Source: Typhlomys cinereus (Eukaryota; Chordata; Mammalia; Rodentia; Platacanthomyidae). From it: a stretch of 64,000 nucleotides of DNA. Each line of letters begins with the position of its first letter. Position 1 is the first letter of the stretch. This document shows positions 19,994-32,194 of this stretch, piece by piece. The stretch is from assembly GCA_023101885.1 (NCBI GenBank), contig JALPQD010000159.1, forward strand, positions 2,449,994-2,513,993, in the 5' to 3' direction. The notes under the pieces were generated by a model that made no database searches, was not told the DNA's origin, and saw nothing but the letters and a program-made list of their open reading frames with translations. A program made the translations under genes and the position numbers.

Positions 19994-20207
19994 TAAGGGC
20001 TTATGGAAATGCCACTGGGTCCTTATATGTCATCGGAGAGGAGGACCCAGTGGAGAGTTAGGCGTACACAATAAAGGACTCTCTGGGAATTGGGGGGGAG
20101 GCACTGGGGGATGGGGAGGGGGAGGAGGAGTTCGGGGGGAGGAGGGGGGAGGGAGGGAACTGGTAAAAAAATTTTAAAATGTATAATTAAATTTTTAATA
20201 AAAAAAA
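19994..20207 (+). mobile_element. 5'-truncated young L1, 3' UTR only
   Basis: 214 bp matching the end of the L1 at 39706-41185: ATGCCACTGGGTCC, TCATCGGAGAGGAGGACCCA, ACAATAAAGGACTCTCTGGG, then a G-rich purine tract and an A/T tail. TTCATTAC stands at both ends (19986-19993 and 20208-20215) and is the likely target duplication. Confidence 0.9.
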
Positions 20208-20215
20208 TTCATTAC

Positions 20216-21266
20216 CTTATTATTAGTAAGTTCTGATTTCAAGTATATGGAAGGATTTGTATAGATTAGATACAATAATATGCCATTTTTAATAAAAATG
20301 TTTAAATAGGCTTGAAATTGTAATTATAGACATTCTACATTGAAGACCATGTATTATATGCATACATACTATACACACTATCATCTATCTATCTATCATC
20401 TATCAACTGCCTATCTCTTTATGATAGAAAATTATGTAGAAATAAGAAACAAGTGCTTTTTATTAGTCTTTAAATAGACATATTTTATATATAATGCTAG
20501 AAGTATTAAAAGATAAGTTTAAAATAAGCAACTCACAAATGTTAGCTTGCACGTTTGGAATAATGTAATAAAATGTCACACTATCTCATTCTGTCTTATG
20601 ATGGGACACAAATCACTCCATTATCAAATGTATCCACATTATGTACTTTGTCCTCTTTTGAATCAAATACTAGCTATTTCTGCTTTCCAATAGGGTGTAG
20701 CACTACAGTGATAGTGTTCCAGCAATCCTTGTTTTAATTAGCGTTTCCTTACAAAATGAAACAGCAGTGAGTAAAGTGACTTGCTTATGCAAAAAAATCA
20801 CAAGATGATTCCTTCAAGCAAAATGAGGTGCAAGTGCCATAATATATTTGCAAGGAAAGAGAAAAAGATGAGTTTTATTATGATATAGTATTGCAATTAT
20901 GGTTTTATTCAATAATTTTGTTGATAAATCATTGTAGTTAATATTTTATTGAACTTTCCATAGGTACAGAAATCAATAAAAATATATACAGAGTTTATTA
21001 CTATTCTGGCTTTCAGGCATCCACAGAAGGTGTGTTTTTGAATGTATCCCTTCATAAATAAATGGAGATAACTGTGAGAATTTTATGTATGTCAATATGT
21101 ATATATCTCTACATGTATATGTCCATTTGGATTCTAAGCAACAAAAAAGTAAAACTAAACTTAGCAGTGAATGTTCATTTTTCCCTAGCAGCATTTGGAA
21201 AATTAATAAAGAAACTTACTTTGGAAACTATTAAGCCTGCTTATTAAAGATCATAGACATCTGCGC
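20216..21266. other. Unassigned AT-rich sequence
   Basis: Only a short ATCT run near 20383-20406 stands out. No gene or repeat recognised. Confidence 0.6.
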
Positions 21267-21396
21267 TTGACAGGGCCAGAGAAACCAACATCTTTTTGAT
21301 GCTCAATGCTATAAGAAATGCAACATGTCAAGTAAAACCTAGGTAAACTATCCTGGCTGAATAAGGTAATAATTGTCTCAGGGTAATGATCAGCTG
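21267..21396 (+). repeat. 130-bp dispersed direct repeat, copy A
   Basis: It runs from TTGACAGGGCCAGAG to GATCAGCTG and recurs at 22091-22220 with 5 differences (96%). There is no poly(A), no target duplication and no family that I recognise. Confidence 0.95.
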
Positions 21397-22090
21397 CAGG
21401 GTGTGGTCCTCCAAATTATTGTTCCAGAAAGCCTTCAGGTAGCTACTATTAACTTCAAAGAGAGGGAATGAGAGTAGGAAGAAAAAAGGATCTGGATTTT
21501 AGACTTGGAAGGTCTAAAAAGGAAGTTTGGGTGTGGCAACCAGAGCAAGGCGGGACTAAAAGCAAACAGAGCAGAGGCCAAATAATTTTGAAGGAATCCT
21601 ATTAAAGAAAAATGCTATGTCTGGATTAGAACGCATTAAATTTTCTAGCTTGAAAATCCCTTAGGCCAGCAACTTTCCAAAAGTACTAGCGGGCTTTGAA
21701 GATTCGATGGATCTCAGGAGAGATTTACTACCAGAAAAAACACATATCAGAAAATAAAAAGGAAACTGGGGAGACATTAGGATGCAGAGTGGAGAGCAAC
21801 TGAGAAGAGTGGTGTAGGGTGTCTTTCCAGGCTTCTAGAAATGAAGAATTATTGAAGGGTCCCCTGCTTCTGCATAGGAGGCAAGCTTCATGTATTCCCC
21901 TCGGTGTTTCATAATCTCAGTGGGCTAATATCTGCAATGTGGATTCACTTCCCAACTATTGTGGTAGCTCCCTCCACTATCGCCAATGGTTCTTATTATG
22001 TGGGAACCTTAGGGACAGATGCATTGCCATTCAAGTTTTTATTTGCTTGGTAAATAAGAGGCAGTGTACAAAATCCCAGAAATCTGAACT
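21397..22090. other. Unassigned sequence between the 130-bp repeats
   Basis: About 690 bases of comparatively GC-balanced sequence. No repeat family and no open frame worth calling. Confidence 0.55.
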
Positions 22091-22220
22091 TTGACAGGGC
22101 CAAAGAAATCAACATCTTTTTGATGCTCAATGCTATAAGAAATGCAAAGTGTCAAGTAAAACCTAGGTAAACTATCCTGGCTGAATAAGGTAATAATCGT
22201 CTCAGGGTAATGATCAGCTG
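22091..22220 (+). repeat. 130-bp dispersed direct repeat, copy B
   Basis: Second copy, same orientation, 824 bases downstream of copy A. The flanks on both sides differ from those of copy A. Confidence 0.95.
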
Positions 22221-23138
22221 GTGAGTACTTGGGACTATGGTTGACTCATTAGGAAAGATTGTGTCTTTTTATGTGGGAAGAATAGTTTCATGGCTTAAGG
22301 TTGGAGGGAAGAACATGGATAGAACAATGCTTTCAGTTCACAATTCCAGTGACTTCCATTCTTAGGCCATTAAAATGCACGGAAAATGCCTTTCTGTTTG
22401 CAATTACTTATAGATGAAGATAACTATGGCTGAAGGATTACAGGAGGAAATTGTAAAATCCTGTCCACATAACCATTATTCCTGCCTTCTTCCCTTCCTT
22501 CATGCTTTTCAAAGCAGAAAAAGTGAACCACAGGGCCTTGACTCGTGATTTAGAAAACAATGATGAGGAAAGTCTTAATTAGGAAAACCTTGGTTAGCCA
22601 TGTATCATGAGAGCAACAAGCACTTGTGGTGTCAAACTGTAAAATTGCAAATCTGTTTATTAAAACAGTATCTCTATTATCCTCACTAATACTGCAAATC
22701 AAGATTTCCCAAATTTCACTTTTGAGCCCCTGACTTCAATATGTTTCATTTTTTCTGCTCTTATGAAAAATTCTTGTTTTTCTTATCTGACTCTTTTTTT
22801 CTGGCCTCTAAGCATCTTTTAATGTTTCTTTGCCTCCCCACCCTAAAAAAACCTGTATGATGTTGTATAACTTTAAAATATTCCTGCTACACTCACAAAT
22901 CCTCACAAATGATAGCTTTCACCACTTCACTTCTCACATGTGAATGTGAATTGTATTCTTCTGTCATGAGTTGCCCTATTTTTCTGAGACGAAGTGGACT
23001 GTTATCAGAGGTGGTATAGTCACAAGTCTCCTTTGGCACAGCCTCTCCATTGATAATGTTTAACATTCCATATTATCCCCTCATCATCAATGTACAGCAG
23101 CCATCCTCACCCACCAGATATTTTTTCCAAAACTGTAT
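22221..23138. other. Unassigned sequence
   Basis: Nothing recognised. Confidence 0.55.
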
Positions 23139-23152
23139 TTAAATTATTTTTA

Positions 23153-23221
23153 TTATTATTATTATTTATTCAATTGTGCGCATGTATGTGCGCACGCGTG
23201 TGTCTGTGTGTGTGTATGTGT

Positions 23222-23276
<55 letters not shown>

Positions 23277-23474
23277 ACCACGGACGAATTCGCGAACCAC
23301 CATGGACACCTCCACCTCCTTCTGCCCCGGGATTCACAGGCTCCGCCCTACCAGGACCAGAAGCGCAGGCCGCCCCCGCTTCCGCCTGGCGTCTATACGT
23401 GGGATCTGGGATCTGAACTCAGGACCTTCTGCCTGCAAGACGGAGGCTTAAACCCTGAGCCACCTCTCCAGCCC
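23153..23474 (-). mobile_element. Young full-length SINE with 14-bp target duplication
   Basis: Antisense copy: (TTA)n, TTTATTCAATTGTGCGC, a long (GT)n run, AGAACCACGGACGAATTCGC, a GC-rich body and an end GGCTTAAACCCTGAGCCACCTCTCCAGCCC. The duplication TTAAATTATTTTTA stands at 23139-23152 and 23475-23488. Several CpGs are still present in the body, which supports a recent insertion. Frames through the GT run (poly Cys-Val) are artefacts. Confidence 0.95.
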
Positions 23475-23488
23475 TTAAATTATTTTTA

Positions 23489-24779
23489 ATCAAGGTACTT
23501 TCTTAGCACTCTACTTATTGGATCTAAAACTTAGTGTCTTTATATGAATGAGTGAGAATATTTATATTCTCAGACTTTAGCCAATATTCCTATTCACTAC
23601 ATTACAATCGATCTCTGCTCTCGGAGAATGATCACCTCACCCTTACCCTTATCTAGCATCCCTTCCTCATTTCTGTCACTTCTTTGAAAAGTCTTATTCC
23701 ATTTTCTCCTGTACCTCAGGTTTCACTATGGTAGCCTCTTCTGCAGATTTCTTATATGTTCAGCTCTCTATCTCAGGTCGATTATGTACAAGTAATGAGT
23801 TAATTCTGTTTCAGCTTTTTTTCAGTGTGAACTTGATAATTCAGAACTGAGCCTTTTAAGCACATGTATAATCATTTAGTTAATATAAAACTCGGAGATA
23901 GATGGCATTGTTTATCTAATTTATGCAGAAAGACCTAGTTTATATTGAGGGGGACCATTTCTCAAAAATGTGGATAATATGGAGAGAAAACCAGTTGGCA
24001 GAATGGCAAGATAGCTGGATAACAATCTAGACAGTATGTCTGTCTCACAGTTCTTCACAGATATTAGGTGGCCAATGAGCACCTATTGCTAATATCATGC
24101 TCCTACAAGATTATAAACTAACTCAGATTATGAACATGCATAAAATCCATGCTCATTGAGATTGTTGGGTTCATGTGTTTAATGCCGGATTGGAACTATG
24201 AGACTATGACAGTTTTCCTTTGTCAGAAAGAGAAAAATAGTTGCTGCATTAGTCTGCATGCCTGGGTTTATAATCAGAAAGCAATCTTAGTGGTTCTAAG
24301 CTTTTGAGAACCTGGACACATTATTTTGTCACAGCTTATCCGGTCCTAATACAATTCTGAATCAAATTCCTTGGTCATCTATTTCCTTCAATCCACCAGA
24401 CAATTGCTTTTGATGTTCATATCAATCTGTTTCTACACTCCCACTCATTTTTGGTTTTGTCATTACCTTTTTATTGAAAACACTTATTAACTTCCATCCC
24501 CTTGAAATAGAGGTGTTATTCTGTAAGAAACAGACTATTTGATCTTGATATAAAATAAACTGAAATAGACTTTTTGTCTACACAATGAAGAAACTCCAGT
24601 GCTCCCCCTGAGCAATGTCTTGGCTGTGCTCATTGTTTTTGTAATCAGTTGAAGGAACCATAAGAGAGAATATGACATGTAACCAAAAATAAAGTATGAT
24701 CACAGAGATCTAAACTTATTGTGGTAATGTGGTTACACAAGAAACGAAGAAAATTGAACTGTTTAACACATTAACACAT

Positions 24780-24825
<46 letters not shown>

Positions 24826-24918
24826 CTTATCCTTTTTAAAAGTTTAATTTATATGCCATAAATGAATACTTTAACCCTGTTTATTAATTACGTGAATTTT
24901 TTATTTAAAGAAGAGAAA
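23489..24918. other. Unassigned sequence with a (GT)22 tract
   Basis: AT-rich, no gene recognised. An isolated (GT)n run lies at 24780-24823 with no SINE body next to it. Confidence 0.6.
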
Positions 24919-25268
24919 GTTTCTTGGTTTGAATGTAAGTTGCCCCGCCCCCACAGGGTTGTGTGTTTGAATACTGACTTGATGTTGGTGTTTGAGAATA
25001 TCATGGCACTTGTGGGACATGAGACTTGCTGGAGGAAGGCAGGTCACAGGAGACAAGCCTTGAGGAGTTTCTGCTCTGAAGTCTGCTGTTTTCTTTCTCA
25101 GGCTCCATGGTGACTTGAGCTTTCTCCAGCTTCTGCAGCCGCCATACCTTTTTGCCATAATGTGCTGCATCTTCTCTCTGGAACTGTAAGCCAAATAAAT
25201 CTCTTTCTCCCATTAAGTTACTTGAGTCTGAGTGGTATCTAACAGCAACATAGAAAGTAACAGGTACA
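24919..25268 (+). mobile_element. MaLR (MT-type) solo LTR
   Basis: Starts near TTCTTGGTTTGAATGTAAG and contains ACTTGCTGGAGGAAGGCAGG, GCCATAATGTGCTGCATC, AACTGTAAGCCAAATAAATC (with an AATAAA signal), and ends AGCAACATAGAAAGTAAC and AGGTACA. No internal region follows, so it is a solo LTR. This is the best-preserved MaLR LTR here. Frames on both strands are incidental. Confidence 0.8.
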
Positions 25269-25640
25269 GTCATTTATGGATGCTCAGGACATAAAGAGAT
25301 TACATGCTGGGGAAGGAATGGTTATGGATGACTCCGCAATATTGGGAACATGAGGATGCTTCTAACATACCAGTATCAGAAAACAGAGAGAACTAATGCT
25401 TTAAGCCATAATCCATTGTCAGTGGCACAGTTCTCCTAGATGGTCCTTAACTCATCAAGGTTCAGCAACCTCTGAAAGCATCATCAATAGCTGGGTACCA
25501 ACTATTCATATATATGAACCTGTGGTGGATATTTCTTATGGAATGCAATTGACAAAGGTTAAGCATAGGATATATAATTCAAACTAAAGACGTGTATATT
25601 CTGATTATTTCTCACTCTTTTCCAATATGAGAGAGTTAAT
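25269..25640. other. Unassigned sequence
   Basis: Nothing recognised. Confidence 0.5.
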
Positions 25641-25982
25641 CTGATGTCAACTTAATGACATTTAGAATCAACATGGAAACTAACTTTTGGGTATGCCTGT
25701 GATGTGAGTTTCTACATTAGGTTAGTTTACATTAGGAAGGAAGATTCAATCTGAATGTGGGTGACTTCATTTCTAGGGATTGGAATCATTTAAGAAGGAA
25801 GCTAATTGAGCACCAGTATTCACTTTTCTCTGCTTTTTGAATGTAGATATAATGTGATTAGCTGCTTAACCTCCTGCAACTAGAACTACCTCATTGTGAG
25901 TGATTGATCTGTGAGCCAAAATAAGTCCTTTTTGTTAAGTTGTTTGGTCATACATTCTTTCACAGGAATGGCAAAAGTAGTT
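25641..25982 (+). mobile_element. Old interspersed repeat of the GTCAACTTGA type
   Basis: ATGTCAACTTAATGAC start, then CTGAATGTGGGTGACTTCAT, TTGAGCACCAGTATTCAC, TGTGAGCCAAAATAAG, and an end at CACAGGAATGGCAAAAGTAG. These blocks occur in a widespread old rodent repeat whose name I cannot fix (DNA-type or MaLR-related). Confidence 0.5.
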
Positions 25983-26950
25983 AACATACTGTGTATAATA
26001 TTAAGGAAACAAAACAAAACAAATATATACATCTTTCTTTTTTAAGGTAAAATATGGCTATTTACAATTTTAAAGTAAATTGAAAGCTAGAAAGAGAGAA
26101 GTTCTACAGAGTTTCTTTGTAGAAACTAAAGAATGGTTTTACATGTAATGTGTCTAATACAGGCAGACTGAGTCAGTTTCCACTGGCTTGTCCTTTTTAC
26201 TTTGGAGATGATTTGCAATTCATGGTTTTAGAGTTCAAATATGAAAAAATAATAATCTTTCTTTCTCCATCTTATTCAGTCAGCTTTTGAAATAGCATGT
26301 CTGCTTCATACAAATTATCATTAAGCTTACTCATTAATAGTAATTTAGCTACTTCTAATTTTACTTAGCCTCTTGGGAATCATATTTTTAGGTCTCTTTC
26401 TCAGAATTATTCCCTTCTACTTCTCCATTAGTGAAATTTGGACTTATTGGAAAATATTTTGGTCATGATAATAACAGTTCTCATTGGATTTTCCTATAGC
26501 TAGTGTTTTGGTAAAACTCTTAGGATTTATAATATTCTGATACATGAAATGTAGGGTAGTGATTCTGTATTCAGGTTGTATTATAGAATTTCATTATTAT
26601 AAAGGAAAAAAAGATAAACATTTTTCAAAGTATACCAGCACTTCTGATAGCTAAGGTATTAGTTTATATTAACATTTTATTTCATATTTATTGGAGCATA
26701 TAAGATACTGCAGACATTTTGATCAATGCTTTGTAGTTGTTCAGACAAATTCAACTAAAGTAAAATAATTTAATAATTTTTGTGTAAGAATTATTAACCA
26801 ATAGAAAAGGAGTGATGAGATAAACTAGAAAGCACTGAAAATTCATTACAAAGAATTGACGTACACTTAGATTTCACAATGTACTTTGTAATAAATATCA
26901 GGTGATTTTTAAAATAGATACAGTTAAAAAGTGGAAGTGTCAAAATAATC
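25983..26950. other. Unassigned AT-rich sequence
   Basis: Nothing recognised. Confidence 0.6.
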
Positions 26951-27158
26951 TTTAAAATATTTATTTATTCATTTGCGAGAGCTTGGGAGGCAGGGTGACA
27001 TTACATACACACATATGCTTTGGTACATGGGTGCAAGTCATAAACCAACATTGTAGAGTCAATACTCCTTCCACCATGCGGGATTTCAGGGATCAATCTC
27101 AGGTAGACCAATTTGCAATTAGACAATTTATCCTCTGAGCTATTTCACCTGCCTAAAA
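26951..27158 (-). mobile_element. Old tRNA-derived SINE, antisense
   Basis: ATTTATTTATTCATTTGCGAG tail side, then CATGCGGGATTTCAGGGATC and ATCCTCTGAGCTATTTCACC, the complement of a B-box/A-box head. The body differs from the main SINE and looks like an older subfamily. Confidence 0.6.
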
Positions 27159-27302
27159 ATAATTCTTTAAATTAGATAGATATAAACGTAGCAAATGGCA
27201 GTAGATTTTCTGGTGATGCAATCAAGAAAAAGTTTAATATAATGGAAAACAGAAACAAAGCGAAACATTAGCGAACACTTCTTTATATGTGGAAATGAAA
27301 AA

Positions 27303-28340
27303 TTGTATTTTTTTATTTTTTTAATTATATTTTTTTTTCACAATCATACAAGCTTAGTAGGTACCCTGGTCCCTTCCCTCTCTCCACTCCTCCCCAGTCC
27401 CCCTTGCACCATCCCCCCTTTTCCTCTTCCTTTCACCTCCCTCCTTACCTTTTTCTCGGTGCCCCCTCATTCCCCCCTTCCATTCCCTGGAGCATCCTTT
27501 AGTGTGAATGTCAAACTTTCCTCTGCGTCCTCCACTCTTGTGAGGTGTAAGGACTCAGTGGCATTGCCCAGAGTCTTTTCTTGTGCTCCCCTTTAGTATG
27601 GGAACACTATAATGACTGTTAATCCCTTGCCTCTAAGGATCCTAGTGCCTATGATCCATGCTAGACTTTGGGGGGGGGTAATTGACATGTCAGTCACTGG
27701 GTAGGTCATGCAAAGTCTGATTATGGCTATTGCCGCCTTAACTTGTGTGGAGTATCTTGCGTATTGTTGCTCCTTACCATCTTTAGGCTCTTATAATCTT
27801 ACTGCCCCCTCTTCCGCAAATTTTCCTGAGCTTTAGGATGGGGAGAGATTTGGCTGGCTTGGTTCCAGGTGATTAATCTCTCTGATGTTCTGAAATATGG
27901 TTTGTTGTTATTTTCAACAAACAGCCATCTAAGTTGACTATAAGTTAGGTCATGTTACCCTTTCCCTTAACATAATATAAAAATGTATGTAATGTTGTTG
28001 CTGTTCCTGCACTGCTCTTGGCTCCATCCTGATTGATATTGGAGGTCACCTCCTAACCAGAGATAACAGGTTGTTTAAATAGTCTTACTATAAAAGTAGA
28101 TTCAAAGGTAGATGAAATAGGAGTAGGAGACCTCAGTGGGGGGGAAGGTCAATCTACCATTTGCAGGATGGTTATCATCTATCTGCCAGACTCTATATCC
28201 TCTCTGACTGGCTAGATCAAACCCCCTCAGTTGCAAAATGGTCCACAAAAATTATAGTGTAGTATAGATTGTTAAAGCTCTGATTCAAGAGATAAGTTTG
28301 GGCTGATACTCCATTGCCTGTAAACCATTCTATTATGAGA
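27303..28340 (-). mobile_element. L1 3' UTR, antisense, about 1 kb
   Basis: A T-rich start, then C-rich pyrimidine sequence complementary to the G-rich L1 3' UTR. GGCATTGCCCAGAGTCTTTTC, AACTTGTGTGGAGTATCTTG, CCCCCTCTTCCGCAAATTTTCC and GATGGGGAGAGATTTGGCTGG have counterparts in the sense L1 at 39706-41185. The left end is the L1 3' terminus. It extends further 5' into the UTR than a simple alignment would need, so the right edge is approximate. Confidence 0.75.
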
Positions 28341-29664
28341 AAGTGCTTCTATCTCATTGATAAATATTAATGGCTCATATATAATGTAGGGTTAATTATC
28401 ATATCAGCTTAGACTTGTGAGAAACGTCAAGTGGTAATCATGTATCTGGCATACTTTAAGAATTCAGCTTACTTATGTTAACAGATTTAAATGTTCCTCA
28501 TATTAGTAAAAGCATAAATGAAATATGTACAATTTAATTTCAATATAATTAAAATATAAAACTATTGAAGAAAGACAAAATAAGGTATGAGAGAATGTGA
28601 AGTTATGGGTGTGCTAAATGAATGATGTCACAAACTACATTAGCTTGGTTTATAAGATCACTTAACAGTAAATATCTATATAAAAACATCATTCTCCATC
28701 TTGAACACAATTTCCATTTGTTTACTATGCTTCAATAAAACTATAGAATGATTAAAGGGAAAAAAATGATGTTTGAAAGATGTTTATGCTGGTAAAAAGG
28801 CAATGTTACACAATTAAGAAAAAAAAAGTTTGATATAGTGGAAAGCAGAACCAAGATCACAAACAATAAAATACTAATTGTAACAAGTTACTTTTATGGT
28901 GGTTCCTTATTTCTTTGAAGCATGCTGATTTTCTTTACTCATTAACATAACTTTTAAACTGATTTTTTCACAGGCAGCCTCTTATTTGCTTATGACTATT
29001 TTTCTTCCAATATTCATCATTTTTCTATTGTTTATCTTTCTCTTCCACGGATATCTTAAAGTTAAATTTGATTTTGATAATCCAATTTCCACTCTCAGTG
29101 AGCCATCTAGGTTGACTATATGTTAGGTCATGTTACCTATTCCCCATAACATAACATAAAAACGTATATAACGTTTATTTTTTCTTTTCAATTCCAAGAT
29201 AATGTTAGTCTCCAAGACTAAGAATAACTTTGGTTTTCACAATACTGACTTTTCCTCTGTTTATTCATTGTTGACTGAACGTAAGTCTGTCATATCGTGT
29301 TTGTATATAAAACAGTATTGGTAGATTATTTTCCTTGCCATTCCCCAATAGTCCAAGCTCAATATAAGTAGTTTTGTCTTCTTAAAGTCTAACTTGTGTG
29401 GTAAATCATGTACCCTACTGAGTAGGTTCCATTGCTGATTAGGACAGTTTAGTGAATGATAAATTTGTGTTTTTCTATCCACTCGTGTGATTTGGAAATA
29501 GAAAATAAATTCTCTATGAATATGATGCATTTTTTCTTAATATGGTAGTCTTTCAATATTTTTATTTGCAAACAAACTGAGGTTATGTCTTTGCCCTGAT
29601 CCCCTCCCTGGCCACTTTCTTCCTCTCCGACCCTCCTCATCTGATCCTTCTTCCACCTTCCGTA
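28341..29664. other. Unassigned AT-rich sequence with a small L1-like echo
   Basis: A block at about 29099-29177 (GCCATCTAGGTTGACTATATG) repeats 27921-27993 inside the L1 3' UTR at roughly 80% identity, so it is probably another scrap of the same UTR. Otherwise nothing recognised. Confidence 0.5.
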
Positions 29665-29885
29665 TATTACTTGGGGTTCTCTGAAAAAACAAAATCTATA
29701 GAATGTAATATATATAAAAAAGTTTATTAAATAAAATACACAATAAAAGTAGTGTCCTTCAAGGTAGCCATTCACAACAGCCTCTTTCTTGACTGGAATG
29801 TTCCATTAACCTTCCAAGCAGTCCAAACAGCTGCACCCCAAACAGTCTGCAACTGTCAAGTTGACACTAAAAATGCAACCATAGA
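29665..29885 (-). mobile_element. Short DNA-type repeat, antisense
   Basis: TTGGGGTTCTCTGAAAAAAC start and CTGTCAAGTTGACACTAA end match the ends of the repeat at 241-712 in the same orientation; the middle is deleted. Confidence 0.6.
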
Positions 29886-30145
29886 ATCCTCTACCTTCAT
29901 CCATCTTTCCCTGTCTTACCCTTTTGGCCCCTACCCTTCAGCTCCTCTGCTTGTGTGTATCACAGGATGCCTTGTGGAGTGCCTGTGTTGGTATGTGAAT
30001 AAGATTTATTTTAAATTTTGTAGCTCTTTAGTGGGTAGAGTCATAAGTGGGAGGTTCCTCTTCCCTTGTATAGGACCTGCCTGTGAAACATTCTTTCTGT
30101 GTAGTTGTTTCTTCTAAGATTCTAATTAGTTCTTAGATTCTAAGA

Positions 30146-30470
30146 AAGTTAAAAGTTGAAATGCCATATGACCCAGCTATACCACTACTGGAAATACTCC
30201 CAAAGAATGCTTCATTTTGTTAGAGACATGTGTACATCCATGTTCATTGCAGCACTGTTCACAATAGCTAAGTCATGAATCAACCTAAATGCCCAACAGT
30301 TGACAAATGGATAATGAAAGTGTGATACATATACACAATTGAATACTACACAGATATCAAAAAATGAATTAATGAAATCTTCTGGTAAATGGATGGAGTT
30401 AGAAGAATTAAAATGAGTGAACAGACATCGCATGTTCTCCCTTATAAGTGTAACCTAATACTAAGCTCTC
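30146..30470 (+). mobile_element. L1 ORF2 3'-end fragment
   Basis: GAAATGCCATATGACCCAGC, GTTCATTGCAGCACTG, CCCAACAGTTGACAAATGG, and a GGTAAATGGATGGAGTTAG block, all also present in the L1 at 39706. It is the C-terminal part of ORF2 with stops and frameshifts; the 3' UTR is missing. Confidence 0.8.
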
Positions 30471-30959
30471 AGAATATGATACATTTTATTTCATCATCTT
30501 CCTCTCACTTCAGTAGGCTATGTATATCTAGGAATGATCAAGTTCATGTAACTTTTCCAGTTATTTGCATTTAAGTATTCATAAAACATCTCATGACTTT
30601 AGTATTTCTATCATAATTTTTGTTAGATTGCTTTGACATCCATCCTTTGTCTTTTTAAGTGTTTTACATGGTGTCTGGGTCTTACCAACTCAATTGACCT
30701 AATTGAGATACTCTCCTCTTGTATGCCCAGAGCTAATCTAACCTAGATAATATCTCAGAGGTGTGCCATTGTAAGTTCAGGCAGTGTATGTGTGATTCAG
30801 TTATTTTGATTTAAAGGAATGATTTTTGTCTTTTGTATAAGAAACTGAAATACATGGTACTATTTCATAGATTCTATTAAGAATTCAATCAGATTTCATG
30901 CAAATTTTGAGTGATTAGTAAATATTGAATTCTAATCACCATTTTTATTTATCTTTTAC
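30471..30959. other. Unassigned AT-rich sequence
   Basis: Nothing recognised. Confidence 0.55.
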
Positions 30960-31217
30960 TATTTATTCATTGTGTGTGTGTGTGTGTGTATATGTATGTA
31001 TTTCATAGAGCATTGTGTAACCCTAAAGAGGACCAAGGATGACTTTGTGAATCTTTCTGCTTTTTGCTCTGGGATTTCCCAAGGTCTGCCCATCTGGACC
31101 AGAAGTGCAGCAGCTGCCATTTCCTCCAGGAATTTTTACATGTGACATGGGATCTGAACTCAGGCCTTCTGCTTGCAAGGTAGAGTCTTAACCTCTAAGC
31201 CATCTTTCCAGCCCCCA
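30960..31217 (-). mobile_element. tRNA-derived SINE, antisense
   Basis: TATTTATTCATTGTGTGTGTG tail, a body with GGACCAGAAGTGCAGCAGC, then GATCTGAACTCAGG (B-box complement) and CTAAGCCATCTTTCCAGCCC (A-box/5' end complement). Confidence 0.85.
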
Positions 31218-31942
31218 ATTGTCATTTTTAATACATAAAAAATATAGCCAAAAATATGGAAAGAAAAATATACTCTAAATGTTTTGCATTAGCTTTAGTA
31301 TGAGGGAAACTGTCTAGTCAGTAACATCCAGAAATCACTCCTGCAATTTATCTTAACATGCTATGAGCATCATATCCCAAGAAATTCCAAACCCTCCATT
31401 ATGAATAAACTGTAGTAGCCCATAAAGCTATTACAGCAATTGACCTTTGCAAGGTGTTTTTAATAAAAATCAAAAAAACTACTCTTTACTACCAGCTTGA
31501 AATAAGTGTCCATGTTAAAATGGAAGGTTTGATGTTGAATTTGGCAGGCTAGTCTTAACACAAAATCAATGATTTTGTGATGGAATTTTGTGATACTTGT
31601 TAATGTTTAACAACTTCCAAATAAAAATGATTGGTGTTGTTTCAATATATTGTAGGTTCCAAGGCAATGTGATGATGTGTGGGTAAAATATTTTCCAAAT
31701 AAAAAGTATACTGAAAAAACATTTATCATCTTGCATAAATAATATATATTAAAATAGAGATGCTAGAACATTCTAAACCAAAACCATAAGTTGTATTCTT
31801 TTCATTCACACTTTCTGTGAACATTACTTTCACACCATGATAATTCTAATTCTGTACCAGTCTTTTTCATTACTACAATATTGCATTGCCAGTTATTTTA
31901 CAATATAATACAATGATTTCTCAAATTCTACTTTATTTTATT
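31218..31942. other. Unassigned AT-rich sequence
   Basis: Nothing recognised. Confidence 0.55.
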
Positions 31943-31951
31943 CAGACAGAC

Positions 31952-31982
<31 letters not shown>

Positions 31983-32001
31983 GAGACAGACAGACAGACA
32001 G
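31943..32001. repeat. (CAGA)n microsatellite
   Basis: CAGA tetramers with two GAGA interruptions. The frame encoding an Asp-Arg-Gln repeat is incidental. Confidence 0.95.
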
Positions 32002-32194
32002 TGTCCCAAAGTCTGCTTGTAGAGGTTGCATATCTTTTGGAGTTGATTCTCTCCTTTCACCCACATAGGCCCCTAAACCCTAGGGATTATGCTCAACAGT
32101 TTTGGATAAAAGTGCTATTCCCTACTGAGGTATCTCACATCTTTCTTTCTGTGCTATTTATTTCTTCGCTTTGGGATATAAAAATTTAATCTTT

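Noticed and set aside
21267..22220. CRISPR-like or LTR pair reading of the 130-bp repeats
   Set aside because: Only two copies, a long spacer, mammalian context, and no TG...CA ends, primer site or target duplication.
23090..23489. Cys-Val-repeat frames and similar ones at 17043, 42239, 46194, 58929 and 61375
   Set aside because: They are translations of (GT)n/(CA)n in SINE tails or microsatellites.
29449..30117. Frames of 108 (minus) and 121 (plus) codons
   Set aside because: They run through a DNA-type repeat and flanking sequence and lack any domain.
31943..32001. CAGA tract as a coding repeat
   Set aside because: Simple microsatellite with no conserved flanking frame.
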